From assembly GCF_023109105.1 (NCBI RefSeq), contig NZ_JALDTZ010000004.1:1-64000 (forward strand): DNA of 64,000 bases. Direction: 5' to 3'. Below, one piece after another: positions 49,533-57,032 of the stretch. Source of the stretch: Streptococcus mitis. Its GTDB lineage: Bacteria > Bacillota > Bacilli > Lactobacillales > Streptococcaceae. The translations under genes were made by a program, and so were the position numbers. The stretch's first letter is position 1. Each line of letters begins with the position of its first letter. Under the pieces are notes generated by a model, which searched no databases, was not told where the DNA came from, and saw only the letters and a list, made by a program, of their open reading frames with translations.

Positions 49533-50426
49533 TTAAGCCTTAACACGAGCAAAAGCGTCTGCGTCAAGAATGCCCCAACCGATAAAGGCTTCTGCACGCA
49601 AACAGATTTCATTGTAGGCTTTAAGGTCACGACCTGCTCCGTCTGGGTCACCGTATTCGATGATTTCAAGAGGGATATTTTCTGAGTAACCCCATTTGAA
49701 GCGGTTCTCAAAGTCTCCCACGATTGCATGGTCTTGGTCTGCGCTTCCTGAGATTGTAAGGTTTTTGTTTACATCAGACTTCATGCCGAAGAATGAGTCT
49801 GGATTTTGACCAAAGCGGAACTCTGGATATTGAACAACGCCATTTACCTTCACTTTAGCAAGCGCTTGTCCTGCCGCTGGTGAAATGGCGATACCTGTTA
49901 CTTCTCCACCTTTTGCTACGATAGCTTGAACTGCTGTGTCGATATTTTCATCAACTTTAGCTTCATCATAAGTTACTGTAGTACCTGTTACCACTCCGTC
50001 AAAAGAGTTAGTATCTTTAAATGAAGCTGGCGTCATACCTTTTGGCTCAAGCCCGTGAAGTGCTGCAATGTCAAAAGCTTCTGCAATTTTCTTAGAAAAT
50101 CCGTCTGCGAATTGTGACAAGTATTCAAGCTGTTTAGCTTCAGACATATACTTGAATTCTTCTGTGATACGTGCTTGGTAAACAAACTTCAATGGTTTAA
50201 TAATTTTTGAAGTGATTGTTGCTTTCCCTGCTTGTTTTTGTTCGCCTTCTCCAACGATTTGTGCATTTCCTTCAAGGTTGAAGATGAATTGCTCTACACC
50301 ATTGAATGGGATAGGCGTTTGATTTGAAAGTTTAGCAAGTACGGAACGTCCTTGAACCTTGCTGATCATTTCTTTAACAAGTTCTGGTTTAAAAAGTGTT
50401 GCTGTTTTTAATGAATTGTCTGTCAT
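49533..50426 (-). CDS. Major capsid protein, HK97-like
   Basis: 297 aa. Elements of the HK97 fold: an N-terminal arm (LFKPELVKEMISKVQGRSVLAKLSNQTPIPFNGVEQFIF), the E-loop (GEGEQKQAGKATITSKIIKPLKFVYQARITEEF) and the P-domain (ALHGLEPKGMTPASFKD). No cleaved protease domain. Preceded by a scaffold gene, 12 bp away. Function is certain from sequence and order. Confidence 0.93.
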   Translation of the reverse strand: MTDNSLKTATLFKPELVKEMISKVQGRSVLAKLSNQTPIPFNGVEQFIFNLEGNAQIVGEGEQKQAGKATITSKIIKPLKFVYQARITEEFKYMSEAKQLEYLSQFADGFSKKIAEAFDIAALHGLEPKGMTPASFKDTNSFDGVVTGTTVTYDEAKVDENIDTAVQAIVAKGGEVTGIAISPAAGQALAKVKVNGVVQYPEFRFGQNPDSFFGMKSDVNKNLTISGSADQDHAIVGDFENRFKWGYSENIPLEIIEYGDPDGAGRDLKAYNEICLRAEAFIGWGILDADAFARVKA

Positions 50427-50438
50427 TTTACTTCTCCT

Positions 50439-50903
50439 CTACTTATGAAAATTCATTTCTTTTAACATTTGTCGCATTTCTAGCTCTTTTCCACTGCCTA
50501 CCTCTGGCTCAATGTCTTTCAACGGTGCTTGAGGTACTGGTGCTGGACGCATAAAACCAGCTAGACGCTCAGCATCAGCCCTCAATGCCTCTTCGTCAGC
50601 ACCTTGAAGACGGTCAGCTAAGTCATAAGGCAAGCCATTTTGTAAAGCGATACGAGTTCGCAAGCTAGCAGTTTCATAATTGCTCACTTGCCCCTGCAAT
50701 TCAGTGATTTGAGCGTCTAATCCCGCTCTGGTTTGCTTGTCATCTTCAACAGTAGACTTCAAAGCACTGTTTTCAGATTCCAGTTCTGAAACACGTTTTT
50801 TAAGATCATCATAATCACCGAATTTTTCACGCTCACGTCTGATACGTTCCTTCACGATGTTATCTAGCTCTTCCTGTGTTTCAATCGTTTTAAATTCAGA
50901 CAT
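50439..50903 (-). CDS. Scaffolding protein (DUF4355-like)
   Basis: 154 aa, charged and helical with a long coiled coil (KERIRREREKFGDYDDLKKRVSELESENSALKST). The end is typical (SGKELEMRQMLKEMNFHK). The ATG at 50901-50903 is 8 nt after GGAG; the upstream ATG at 50909 is only 2 nt from the Shine-Dalgarno. It directs capsid assembly and lies directly before the capsid gene. Confidence 0.88.
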   Translation of the reverse strand: MSEFKTIETQEELDNIVKERIRREREKFGDYDDLKKRVSELESENSALKSTVEDDKQTRAGLDAQITELQGQVSNYETASLRTRIALQNGLPYDLADRLQGADEEALRADAERLAGFMRPAPVPQAPLKDIEPEVGSGKELEMRQMLKEMNFHK

Positions 50904-50956
50904 CTTCATGTCTCCTTTCTCCTGCTTCCCCGGCAGTTCGGTAATTTTTTAGGCAT

Positions 50957-50981
50957 CAAAAAAAGCAGGCTCTCAACTGCT
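50957..50981 (-). terminator. Terminator-like hairpin between TerL and scaffold genes
   Basis: AGCAG and CTGCT form a short stem with an 8-nt loop, followed on the minus strand by seven T's. It is 5 bp past the TerL stop. A terminator inside the late operon is unusual and could weaken or separate head transcription. Confidence 0.5.
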
Positions 50982-50985
50982 CTTC

Positions 50986-52398
50986 TTAATAACTGATTTT
51001 TTGCTTTTTCTTAGGCTTAGTTGTCACACAAGCCCAATGCGCAAGCAAGGCGCTATCCATCAAAGAAATATCCATATCCGCAAAATGCGAGCGATAGCCA
51101 AACCCACCGTTTGAACCGATGTTCCGCTTCTCACAGTTGGTTGTGATTTTCTTTAAAGACGGTTGACCAGCATGGCACAAGGTCTTTTGATAAATCCCCT
51201 GCTCCCACATAGAGTTAGCCACGATGATTTCCTTAACCGTAGGCAATATCACGCTCTTCATGCGTTCCTTTTTCAACTCTTCATCAAGGATTTTTTGACC
51301 GCTTGCCCCATCGACTACGATAGTAGCCACATCGGCACGCTTGACAAAATCCAAAATCCAGTCATTTCCATTACGAACTGACTGACAATCAATCGTCTCA
51401 ACGAAAATCCGCTCATCTACAGTACGAACAGCAATGCTTAATGCCACGTTTGCGCCATCTTGACCATATTTGACTCCGACAAACAACTTACCTGACAAAT
51501 CAGGCATAGAGTCAACACATAACTCATTCCATTCCGTTTCCGAAATAGCAGATTTCTGGTTGTATTCAGGCCAATAACCCAAACGCTGAACATTATGGTC
51601 TAGCTTATCATCACCAAGCTCTGCTTCTATCTTCCGCTCGTTCAAATGGTAACCCATTGAGGGATTGGAGTTATACCAGGCATCGACATCATCGATTTCT
51701 TTTTCTTCAGAAACCGACCACTCCGCCCAACCAGAGTATTTTCCTTTCCCGAAAAGGCAAGTCTTACGGTAATTTGTGAATACCGTCCCATTTGAAACAG
51801 GTGTAGGAGGTGTCCCACACATGATTGTGATTGGATTGCTACTATCCGTTACCGTATATTTCAAGGCCGATTCCTGCTCAGTCGTATATTCCTGAGCCTC
51901 ATCGATTACAAGAAGGTCAAAACCTTCCCCTAAACCACCGTTTGAGGTTCTGGTACGGAATTGTACAATCCCACCGCCGTCAAATAGTTCAATCCGCTCT
52001 TGTCCCTTGGCTCGTATAGAGCTAAAGTGCTCACCGTCCACATACCCCATTTTTTCAAGATAACGTTTTACCTTTTCAAAAGAGGAATGAGAGGTGGATA
52101 TTCTATGAGCCGTGTGTAGGATGTTTAGTCCATTATGCAGGCCCCAAAGTTCAAAAAGGTATAAGAGTTCAGACTTTCCATTACGACGAGGGATAGAGTA
52201 GCCAAATTTTTGATGAACCCACAAACCATCCTTATCGACAGCCATGATGGATGTCAACAAGTTGACTTGCCAAGCGTAACAAGAAAGGCCCGTCCGTTCG
52301 TAGATTTCTACCGCTTCTTTTGCCTTAGAATTTTTCTTGACGTACTTTAAAATTACCGATTGAGTAGGATTCTGATTGCCAAGTTTCTTTCTAGCCAT
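50986..52398 (-). CDS. Terminase large subunit
   Basis: 470 aa. ATPase domain with a Walker A-like PRRNGKSELLY (residues about 70-80) and Walker B DLLVIDEAQEY (about 160-170), coupling motif CGTPPTPV, then the nuclease domain (FVGVKYGQDGANVALSIAV; DGASGQKILDEELKKE). It packages DNA into proheads. Its place after portal and MuF genes, and with no small subunit in view, is unusual (see findings). The ATG has a GGAG-like site upstream. Confidence 0.93.
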   Translation of the reverse strand: MARKKLGNQNPTQSVILKYVKKNSKAKEAVEIYERTGLSCYAWQVNLLTSIMAVDKDGLWVHQKFGYSIPRRNGKSELLYLFELWGLHNGLNILHTAHRISTSHSSFEKVKRYLEKMGYVDGEHFSSIRAKGQERIELFDGGGIVQFRTRTSNGGLGEGFDLLVIDEAQEYTTEQESALKYTVTDSSNPITIMCGTPPTPVSNGTVFTNYRKTCLFGKGKYSGWAEWSVSEEKEIDDVDAWYNSNPSMGYHLNERKIEAELGDDKLDHNVQRLGYWPEYNQKSAISETEWNELCVDSMPDLSGKLFVGVKYGQDGANVALSIAVRTVDERIFVETIDCQSVRNGNDWILDFVKRADVATIVVDGASGQKILDEELKKERMKSVILPTVKEIIVANSMWEQGIYQKTLCHAGQPSLKKITTNCEKRNIGSNGGFGYRSHFADMDISLMDSALLAHWACVTTKPKKKQKISY

Positions 52399-52453
52399 CC
52401 ACTGCTCCTTTCAATCGTACCGCATGATAACCCTATCGCTGGGAGATATCAGA

Positions 52454-53155
52454 TCACCTCCACGTTTTATTCCAAACATTTTGTTTTTTTCCGGATTTAG
52501 GGTCATAATCAACCGTACATCTACAACGATTGTGCCTAGCATAAATTGCTTTTGGAACTTTTGGATAAATGTAGGTTCCTTCTAAACTTTGACACCAATC
52601 ACAACAATCACTTACAGCACGACGAGTAATTTCGGGCTTCAACCCTGCTTTATGATGTGCTTCAGCGTTTTTTTGGATAAAATCATCGACAATACTTTGA
52701 GTGAAATTCACAATAGGCTCTTTCAAAATCCAATTGATATCCTCAAAATCTCCTTCGCTTGCTAAACGGTTAACAAAACCGTTCATTTTATCCTTATTGA
52801 AATTTGGAGTTTGAACTGCAATCCCTATTTTTGCTTTCTTGTTCAAATCCTTTTGAACCTTGCTGGTATAATCACTTACAATGTCGTAATTTCGTCCCAA
52901 AACGTCTTCTAACAAGCGTTGAGCAATATTGTAATACATTTTACCGTCTGGTAGCGTTTCGTTCGTCAGAGAAGCTCCCAGAGCCTTAGAAAGTATCTCC
53001 CCAATTTCAATAGCATATTGATTAGCGTCCAAATAACTTGCTTTGCTATGATGCAGTTTAGACAGCAAGTCTTTCAATACCTCGCTGTCTAGCCTAGCAC
53101 CTTCAAACTCAGACTTGATTTTCTTGAGCAGGCTCGGAACGATATCCTCCACCAT
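52454..53155 (-). CDS. MuF-like minor head protein
   Basis: About 233 aa. The C-terminal part carries the MuF/minor capsid pattern CCDWCQSLEGTYIYPKVPKAIYARHNRCRCTVDY, with six cysteines. The N-terminal part is helical. Such proteins sit near the portal and are injected or needed for head assembly. The ATG at 53153-53155 has GGAGG 6 nt upstream; the frame is open two codons upstream to a GTG. Overlaps the portal gene by 47 bp. Confidence 0.85.
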   Translation of the reverse strand: MVEDIVPSLLKKIKSEFEGARLDSEVLKDLLSKLHHSKASYLDANQYAIEIGEILSKALGASLTNETLPDGKMYYNIAQRLLEDVLGRNYDIVSDYTSKVQKDLNKKAKIGIAVQTPNFNKDKMNGFVNRLASEGDFEDINWILKEPIVNFTQSIVDDFIQKNAEAHHKAGLKPEITRRAVSDCCDWCQSLEGTYIYPKVPKAIYARHNRCRCTVDYDPKSGKKQNVWNKTWR

Positions 53156-54413
53156 CTGCACCCTCCTTCACTACTGGAGTAGGCTTGTCTGAACCTTTAA
53201 TTCCAGTCAAGTCACGGATGGTTTCAGCATCCATATAACCAGGCACCGCTTGATTCAGTTTGATAACACCATCACCAATCAAAGTCAGCATGTTAGCGTC
53301 CGCCTCAAACAAAGGCTCCCACTTCACGACCGTTTTATTGAACTGTTTCCTCAAATACGGAAACTCATCTCGTAAACAAGTAGCCACATAAGCCACATTC
53401 AGCAAACCAGAGCCCAGAGAGCGCTGAGCCTTCCGACCAGCTAACCGCAAGTTCTCATGACTAGCCTTGATAGCTTCAACAGATGACGGATTATCCGAAA
53501 CAAATCCAAGGTCATCCAAGGTCAAACCCATCTCCCCAGCAAAGCCAGCAGCTGCAGTCCGTAACTGCTCAGTAAAAGGAGACATGCTGGATGTGGTGAA
53601 TTGTCCCACATTCGGCTTGTCCCCTTCATCATCTTTGGTAAAGGTCAGCAAGCTAGATACAGTTGCTTTCCACGTATCAATCGCCTCAGCATCTTGACTC
53701 AATCCCAACACATACTTCTGAGGGAATGAATAGAACTCAGCAGTCACATCTGACCGCTCAAGCGTTCGTTTAGCATATCTCTGATAGTACATCCCAGCCC
53801 GAGTAATTCGTGACCGACCAAACGGCCGAACCGCATCAGGTCTATGAATGACTGGCACCAGCAAAGGAACACCCGTTGGATTTCCGATTGCAAACGGCTT
53901 ACCATCTTTCGGATAGAACCAAGTCACATCACCAGTGAAGTAAGCCTCAAGCACGGCATAACCATTGTCGTCTCGCTTCAAGACTGCATATCCCTCAGTC
54001 AGCAAGCCAGTGATAGGATCTAAAACACCAGTCGCATTGCTTGCTTCGATAACCTGCAACCTAGGAGCATCATCGTCATCTCCTTGCGAGATGTAGACAA
54101 AACAACACGACCCAATCAAAGCTGAAAGGATCGCGCTATCAAAGAATACATCTGGATTGTTCTGAGCAAAGATTTCATTTGCCTCAAATTCGTCGTTAGC
54201 AAACTCACGAAAGACCAAACGGTCTGCTAGGCTATCAACACCCTTAGCAGCCCAACCTAAGACTGCCCGATATTGTTGCCTGATTTGAGGGGGTATCGTA
54301 ATACCAACATCTATATCGTTGTGTTGCATAGCATACTGATTATATCTAGTATCTACACCCATTTTGTAATTGGCTAGCTTCTTCCTGAGATAGCCCATAC
54401 CTTTCAATGTCAT
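53109..54413 (-). CDS. Phage portal protein (SPP1-type)
   Basis: About 434 aa. Portal family features: the N-terminal GYLRKKLANYKMGVDTRYNQY..., the central FREFANDEFEANEIFAQN and GRSRITRAGMYYQRYAKRTLERSDVTAEFYSFPQKYVLGL, and the C-terminal SDNPSSVEAIKASHENLRLAGRKAQRSLG. Start is uncertain: ATG at 54411-54413 or TTG at 54420-54422; neither has ideal spacing from AAAGG. First large head gene of the late operon. Confidence 0.88.
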   Translation of the reverse strand: MTLKGMGYLRKKLANYKMGVDTRYNQYAMQHNDIDVGITIPPQIRQQYRAVLGWAAKGVDSLADRLVFREFANDEFEANEIFAQNNPDVFFDSAILSALIGSCCFVYISQGDDDDAPRLQVIEASNATGVLDPITGLLTEGYAVLKRDDNGYAVLEAYFTGDVTWFYPKDGKPFAIGNPTGVPLLVPVIHRPDAVRPFGRSRITRAGMYYQRYAKRTLERSDVTAEFYSFPQKYVLGLSQDAEAIDTWKATVSSLLTFTKDDEGDKPNVGQFTTSSMSPFTEQLRTAAAGFAGEMGLTLDDLGFVSDNPSSVEAIKASHENLRLAGRKAQRSLGSGLLNVAYVATCLRDEFPYLRKQFNKTVVKWEPLFEADANMLTLIGDGVIKLNQAVPGYMDAETIRDLTGIKGSDKPTPVVKEGADGGGYRSEPAQENQV

Positions 54414-54422
54414 TTTATACAA

Positions 54423-54545
54423 CTACCTTTCATTTCCCGCGAGAAAAAATGTACAGTGACGGTGTGAAGTCCTGAAGCACTGAGGGGGAGGGGGGCATCC
54501 CCCCACCTTGGCAGGACCGCTCGTCCTTTTTTAATCACGTTTTGT
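54423..54545. other. GC-rich hairpin region between portal and HNH genes
   Basis: Non-coding and unlike the AT-rich surroundings. It holds GGGGGG-CAT-CCCCCC (54490-54504), a nearby G5 tract (54484-54488), and AGGAC-CGCTC-GTCCT followed by six T's on the plus strand (54511-54532). The position beside HNH makes it a candidate packaging (cos) region. No gene is visible in it. Confidence 0.5.
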
Positions 54546-54547
54546 TT

Positions 54548-54892
54548 TTAACCCTTATACTTAAACCAATCTGTACTCTGTGGCAAGTTCCTATTGCCAA
54601 TTATTTTAGTTCCATTTGTTTTTTCATCAGCGTACAACTTGTCAGACTTCTGTCTATTACATTGCCAATGCGCCAACTGCAAATTAGCAATGTCAGATGG
54701 ATGTCCGTTCTTATTTACTGGAACGATGTGGTCAATGACTGGACTTAATGGATGAGGATATCTCAGGTCTTTATCTACAGGCTGACCACATATCCCACAA
54801 GTATTTCTTGTCTTTAAGATAATCTTCTTGTTCTTCTCAAAGGCCACTCTATGTGGTCCACTACGGTCCGCTCGGAGGGGGTTGGTATTCAT
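54548..54892 (-). CDS. HNH endonuclease
   Basis: About 114 aa from an internal ATG (54890-54892). Cys-x2-Cys pairs CGICGQ and WQCNRQK with the HNH core PVIDHIVPVNKNGHPSDIANLQLAHWQCN. The reading frame stays open to 55009, but the extra N-terminal part is encoded by C5/G5-rich repeats and looks non-coding. HNH nucleases next to terminases are needed for cos cleavage in several phages. No good ribosome site was found for either start. Confidence 0.8.
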   Translation of the reverse strand: MNTNPLRADRSGPHRVAFEKNKKIILKTRNTCGICGQPVDKDLRYPHPLSPVIDHIVPVNKNGHPSDIANLQLAHWQCNRQKSDKLYADEKTNGTKIIGNRNLPQSTDWFKYKG

Positions 54893-54936
54893 CTGGGGAG
54901 GGGGTCCTTTCTTTTTAAGGGAGGGGGTTGGTATTC
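54874..54936. repeat. 17-bp direct repeat with G5 tracts upstream of HNH
   Basis: GGAGGGGGTTGGTATTC occurs at 54874-54890 and 54920-54936, 46 bp apart, with further G5/C5 tracts to 54995 (GAGGGGGT, GGGGTCC, ACCCCCTC). It overlaps the HNH start region. A protein-binding array is the simplest reading. Confidence 0.7.
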
Positions 54937-55125
54937 TCAAATGTACCCCCTCGGTATCTTTCAAAGCAGGGGTGTTTTTAGTGCACCCACCCCCTCTTGT
55001 ATTTAACATATCTTATATTTTGTGACTTTCGAGAGAACCTGCTTTAACCCAGTCTAGGCAATGCTTCAACTACATTTCTGATTTATTGAATTTACCGTTT
55101 CTCAATATGATAAATAGACATGCTT

Positions 55126-55692
55126 TTAATACGTAAAAGTAAGCATACTTTCATCTATTTCATCTTGATTATAGCCTATATAGTCCAATGTTATATCTGG
55201 TGCAGAGTGATTAAGTATCTGCATTAAGATAGCTATATTACCATTCTGTTTATAGTGATGGTACCCAAATGTTTTTCTCATCGAGTGAGTACCAATGTGT
55301 TCAAGTCCAGAATGATTTGCTGCATCATTTAGAAATTGATACACAGCTACTCTTCCTATATGCTTGATTCTAAGTCCATCACCCCTCACTTTCTTCCTGC
55401 TCGGAAAGAGGTAGTCGTAACTTTCAAGATTGTTTTCTTTTATGTAGCGGTTCAAGGCTTTTCTTAACTCTGGGTTAACTGCGAACCTTCTTACTTTCCC
55501 TGTCTTTTTCTCTTTGATCTCTATTCTGTCTTGGGTAACATGTTTTACTTGAAGAGGAACAATATCGCTTACTCGTAAACCTGAGTATATTCCAAATAAA
55601 AAGAGAATATAGTTTCGTTCACTTTTTGATTTTAAATAATTTTTCATTCGTTCGATATCATCTAGATCACGAATTGGTTCTACTTTCTTCAT
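55126..55692 (-). CDS. Tyrosine recombinase-like protein, C-terminal catalytic domain only
   Basis: 188 aa from the ATG at 55690-55692, which has GGAGAGG upstream. The tyrosine recombinase core is present: Arg in GIYSGLRVSDIV, HxxR in THSMRKTFGYHHYK, and a late His and Tyr in LNHSAPDITLDYIGY. It lacks the N-terminal SAM-like DNA-binding domain of full integrases (usually over 300 aa). Its frame is open 37 codons upstream, but through the RNA element. It is the first gene of the late unit; the phage integrase proper is presumably outside the window. Confidence 0.82.
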   Translation of the reverse strand: MKKVEPIRDLDDIERMKNYLKSKSERNYILFLFGIYSGLRVSDIVPLQVKHVTQDRIEIKEKKTGKVRRFAVNPELRKALNRYIKENNLESYDYLFPSRKKVRGDGLRIKHIGRVAVYQFLNDAANHSGLEHIGTHSMRKTFGYHHYKQNGNIAILMQILNHSAPDITLDYIGYNQDEIDESMLTFTY

Positions 55693-55711
55693 GTACCTCT
55701 CCTTCCTACAT

Positions 55712-55731
55712 AAAAAGCCACTGGTCGTGGC
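55712..55731 (-). terminator. Intrinsic terminator downstream of the tRNA-like element
   Basis: GCCAC and GTGGC form a stem with a 5-nt loop, followed on the minus strand by five T's. It lies between the tRNA-like element and the recombinase gene, so it would end, or attenuate, transcription of the late unit after the RNA element. Confidence 0.75.
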
Positions 55732-55739
55732 ATTGAATA

Positions 55740-55840
55740 TGACAGTAGCTGGAATTGAACCAGCTGGTCTAGCAGTAAAACGTACGCTTGGTAAAAGTTT
55801 CAAGGAGACCCAAACAACCTGCTAACCTGTCCTTACTGTC
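55740..55840 (-). ncRNA. tRNA-like RNA element of the prophage
   Basis: A 7-bp acceptor-like stem GACAGTA/TACTGTC (55834-55840 with 55741-55747) and a directly adjoining canonical T arm (5-bp GCTGG/CCAGC stem, loop TTCAATT) plus discriminator A. A D-arm-like GACA/TGTT stem is possible. About 46 nt replaces the anticodon arm, held by GGTCT/AGACC and an inner CTTG/CAAG hairpin, so it is not an ordinary tRNA. It has no CCA. About 101 nt; the element is preceded by a UUCG hairpin and followed by an intrinsic terminator. Confidence 0.55.
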
Positions 55841-55842
55841 TA

Positions 55843-55858
55843 AGAGGCCGAAGCCTCT
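55843..55858 (-). other. AGAGGC-UUCG-GCCUCU hairpin 5' of the tRNA-like element
   Basis: Perfect 6-bp stem with a C(UUCG)G tetraloop when read on the minus strand, 2 nt before the tRNA-like acceptor. Very stable RNA hairpins of this type often mark processed 5' ends. Confidence 0.7.
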
Positions 55859-55909
55859 GTATTTTTAGGAGTCCTCATGACTGTTCGTTGCCAATCATTG
55901 GATAATACT

Positions 55910-55918
55910 ATTTTAGCA
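55910..55918 (-). promoter_or_regulatory. Candidate late promoter (extended -10 TGcTAAAAT)
   Basis: TGcTAAAAT lies about 50 bp before the UUCG hairpin, with no good -35 at 17 bp. An activator is expected, and the phased repeats just upstream are a good candidate for its site. Confidence 0.5.
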
Positions 55919-55938
55919 CCTTTTTCTGTTCCAATTCT

Positions 55939-55979
55939 CCCAAGATTTTCCCAGATTTTTCCCAAGATTTTCCCAGAAA
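55939..55979. repeat. Four 11-bp phased direct repeats
   Basis: CCCAAGATTTT, CCCAGATTTTT, CCCAAGATTTT and CCCAGAAAT in a row at an 11-bp period (about one helical turn), just after the arpU-like stop and upstream of the candidate late promoter. Such spacing suits an activator binding one DNA face. Confidence 0.8.
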
Positions 55980-56408
55980 TCACTTGTAAACTAGAAGGTT
56001 GCTTGCTTGATAGGACTCCGCAAACTCTAACAGAGCTTTGTTCAATATCCGATAATACTCACTAGATGAGTAGCCTAGTTCTGAATAAATGCTATAGTCT
56101 TCCCTCTTTTTATTCCTGCAGTATCGTTCAACAAGAATACGTGTATATTCCAAATCTGAAAGATTATTAATTGCCTTGGCAATTAACTCTAAATCCTGCT
56201 GAGCTGACACTCTACGCACAACCATACTTTCTACCTGCTTGCTTGTCTTGCCACTTGATGATCTTGGTTCAAGCGAGTAGGATATTGTTATTGTTGGAGC
56301 GTATTCTTCTCCAGCAATCCGTCTCAGACGACTGTATTTTTTAAGGACTTTGATAGCTTCCTTTCTGGTTTTCTTTTCATCGATGATATCCAATAATTCT
56401 ATTTGCAC
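55980..56408 (-). CDS. ArpU-family late transcription regulator
   Basis: 142 aa. C-terminal helix-turn-helix-like part (DLEYTRILVERYCRNKKREDYSIYSELGYSSSEYYRILNKALLEFAE) is the sigma-70 region 4-like ArpU pattern seen in phage late-gene activators. It lies directly before the late-unit head with its phased repeats, which may be its target. Preceded by GAGGAGGAG. The regulatory link is inferred from position. Confidence 0.85.
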   Translation of the reverse strand: MQIELLDIIDEKKTRKEAIKVLKKYSRLRRIAGEEYAPTITISYSLEPRSSSGKTSKQVESMVVRRVSAQQDLELIAKAINNLSDLEYTRILVERYCRNKKREDYSIYSELGYSSSEYYRILNKALLEFAESYQASNLLVYK

Positions 56409-56482
56409 ACGAACTCCTCCTCATGATATAATAGTCTTAATGATTTTGTTGTTTGAGGGTCAGCCGTGTGCTGGTTCTTTTT

Positions 56483-56863
56483 TTATATCTCAATTCCAAA
56501 GAAAGTACAGATATCTTCCAATGCGCATTTAGAAATGCTACGGCCTGCTTCCCACTTGGCTATCGTATCTCTGCAATACCCTAATTTAATAGCCAATTCA
56601 CTTTGAGTCAATCCCAACTCGCATCGCTTTCTTTTTAGCATTTCGGCAAAAGGATTTGTCTTTTTTCTCAAAAATATACGAGGGTCAAGATTCAATTTTT
56701 CGCAAATAACAAACATATCCCCATCTTGCGGTTGTGCTTTTCCGCTTTCCCAATGACAAATAGTTTCTGGGGTAACCCCAAAGATTTTAGCAGCTTCAAC
56801 TTTCTTTAGACCTTTGGCTTTTCGCCACAATCTAATTTGATTGCTAAATTTATTATCACTCAT
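56483..56863 (-). CDS. Double XRE helix-turn-helix protein
   Basis: 126 aa. Two consecutive XRE HTH domains: FSNQIRLWRKAKGLKKVEAAKIFGVTPETICHWESG (about 5-40) and FAEMLKRKRCELGLTQSELAIKLGYCRDTIAKWEAG (about 70-105). A tandem arrangement is not common in phage repressors. Start at the ATG 56861-56863, overlapping the upstream stop (ATGAGTGA). The target is unknown. Confidence 0.82.
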   Translation of the reverse strand: MSDNKFSNQIRLWRKAKGLKKVEAAKIFGVTPETICHWESGKAQPQDGDMFVICEKLNLDPRIFLRKKTNPFAEMLKRKRCELGLTQSELAIKLGYCRDTIAKWEAGRSISKCALEDICTFFGIEI

Positions 56864-57032
56864 CATCCACCTCAATCTTTACGACAGCTCTACCATTTGG
56901 ATTTCTTCTTTGCGTGGATGCAAAAGTATAATACTTCAACATCCTTTCAGCAATACCTGTTTCTTTGCTGATTTCAGCGAGAGTCCCCATGGTAATGAAC
57001 GTATCACCTTGATACAAAGCGTATTCACTCAT
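56856..57032 (-). CDS. Small phage hypothetical protein
   Basis: 58 aa from the ATG at 57030-57032, with GGAG upstream; an upstream ATG five codons earlier overlaps another gene more. It reads MSEYALYQGDTFITMGTLAEIS..., a short pattern found in small Streptococcus phage proteins, possibly a helix-turn-helix fragment (LAEISKETGIAERMLKYYTF). Function unknown. Confidence 0.7.
   Translation of the reverse strand: MSEYALYQGDTFITMGTLAEISKETGIAERMLKYYTFASTQRRNPNGRAVVKIEVDDE

Noticed and set aside
54511..54532. Plus-strand intrinsic terminator
   Set aside because: The stem and T-run are present, but no plus-strand gene ends here; kept only as part of the GC-rich region.
54893..55009. N-terminal extension of the HNH protein
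   Set aside because: Encoded by repeated G5/C5 tracts, with no ribosome site; more likely a DNA signal than coding sequence.
55126..55692. Prophage integrase
   Set aside because: Only the catalytic half is present, and it sits at the head of the late genes, not at a prophage end; the main integrase is expected outside the window.
55740..55858. T-box riboswitch
   Set aside because: No AGGGTGGNACCGCG-type sequence and no antiterminator that could be drawn; the acceptor and T-arm pairing fit a tRNA-like fold better.
56461..56484. Plus-strand terminator CAGC/GCTG with T-run after the ArpU gene
   Set aside because: Only 4 bp of stem and no plus-strand gene upstream.
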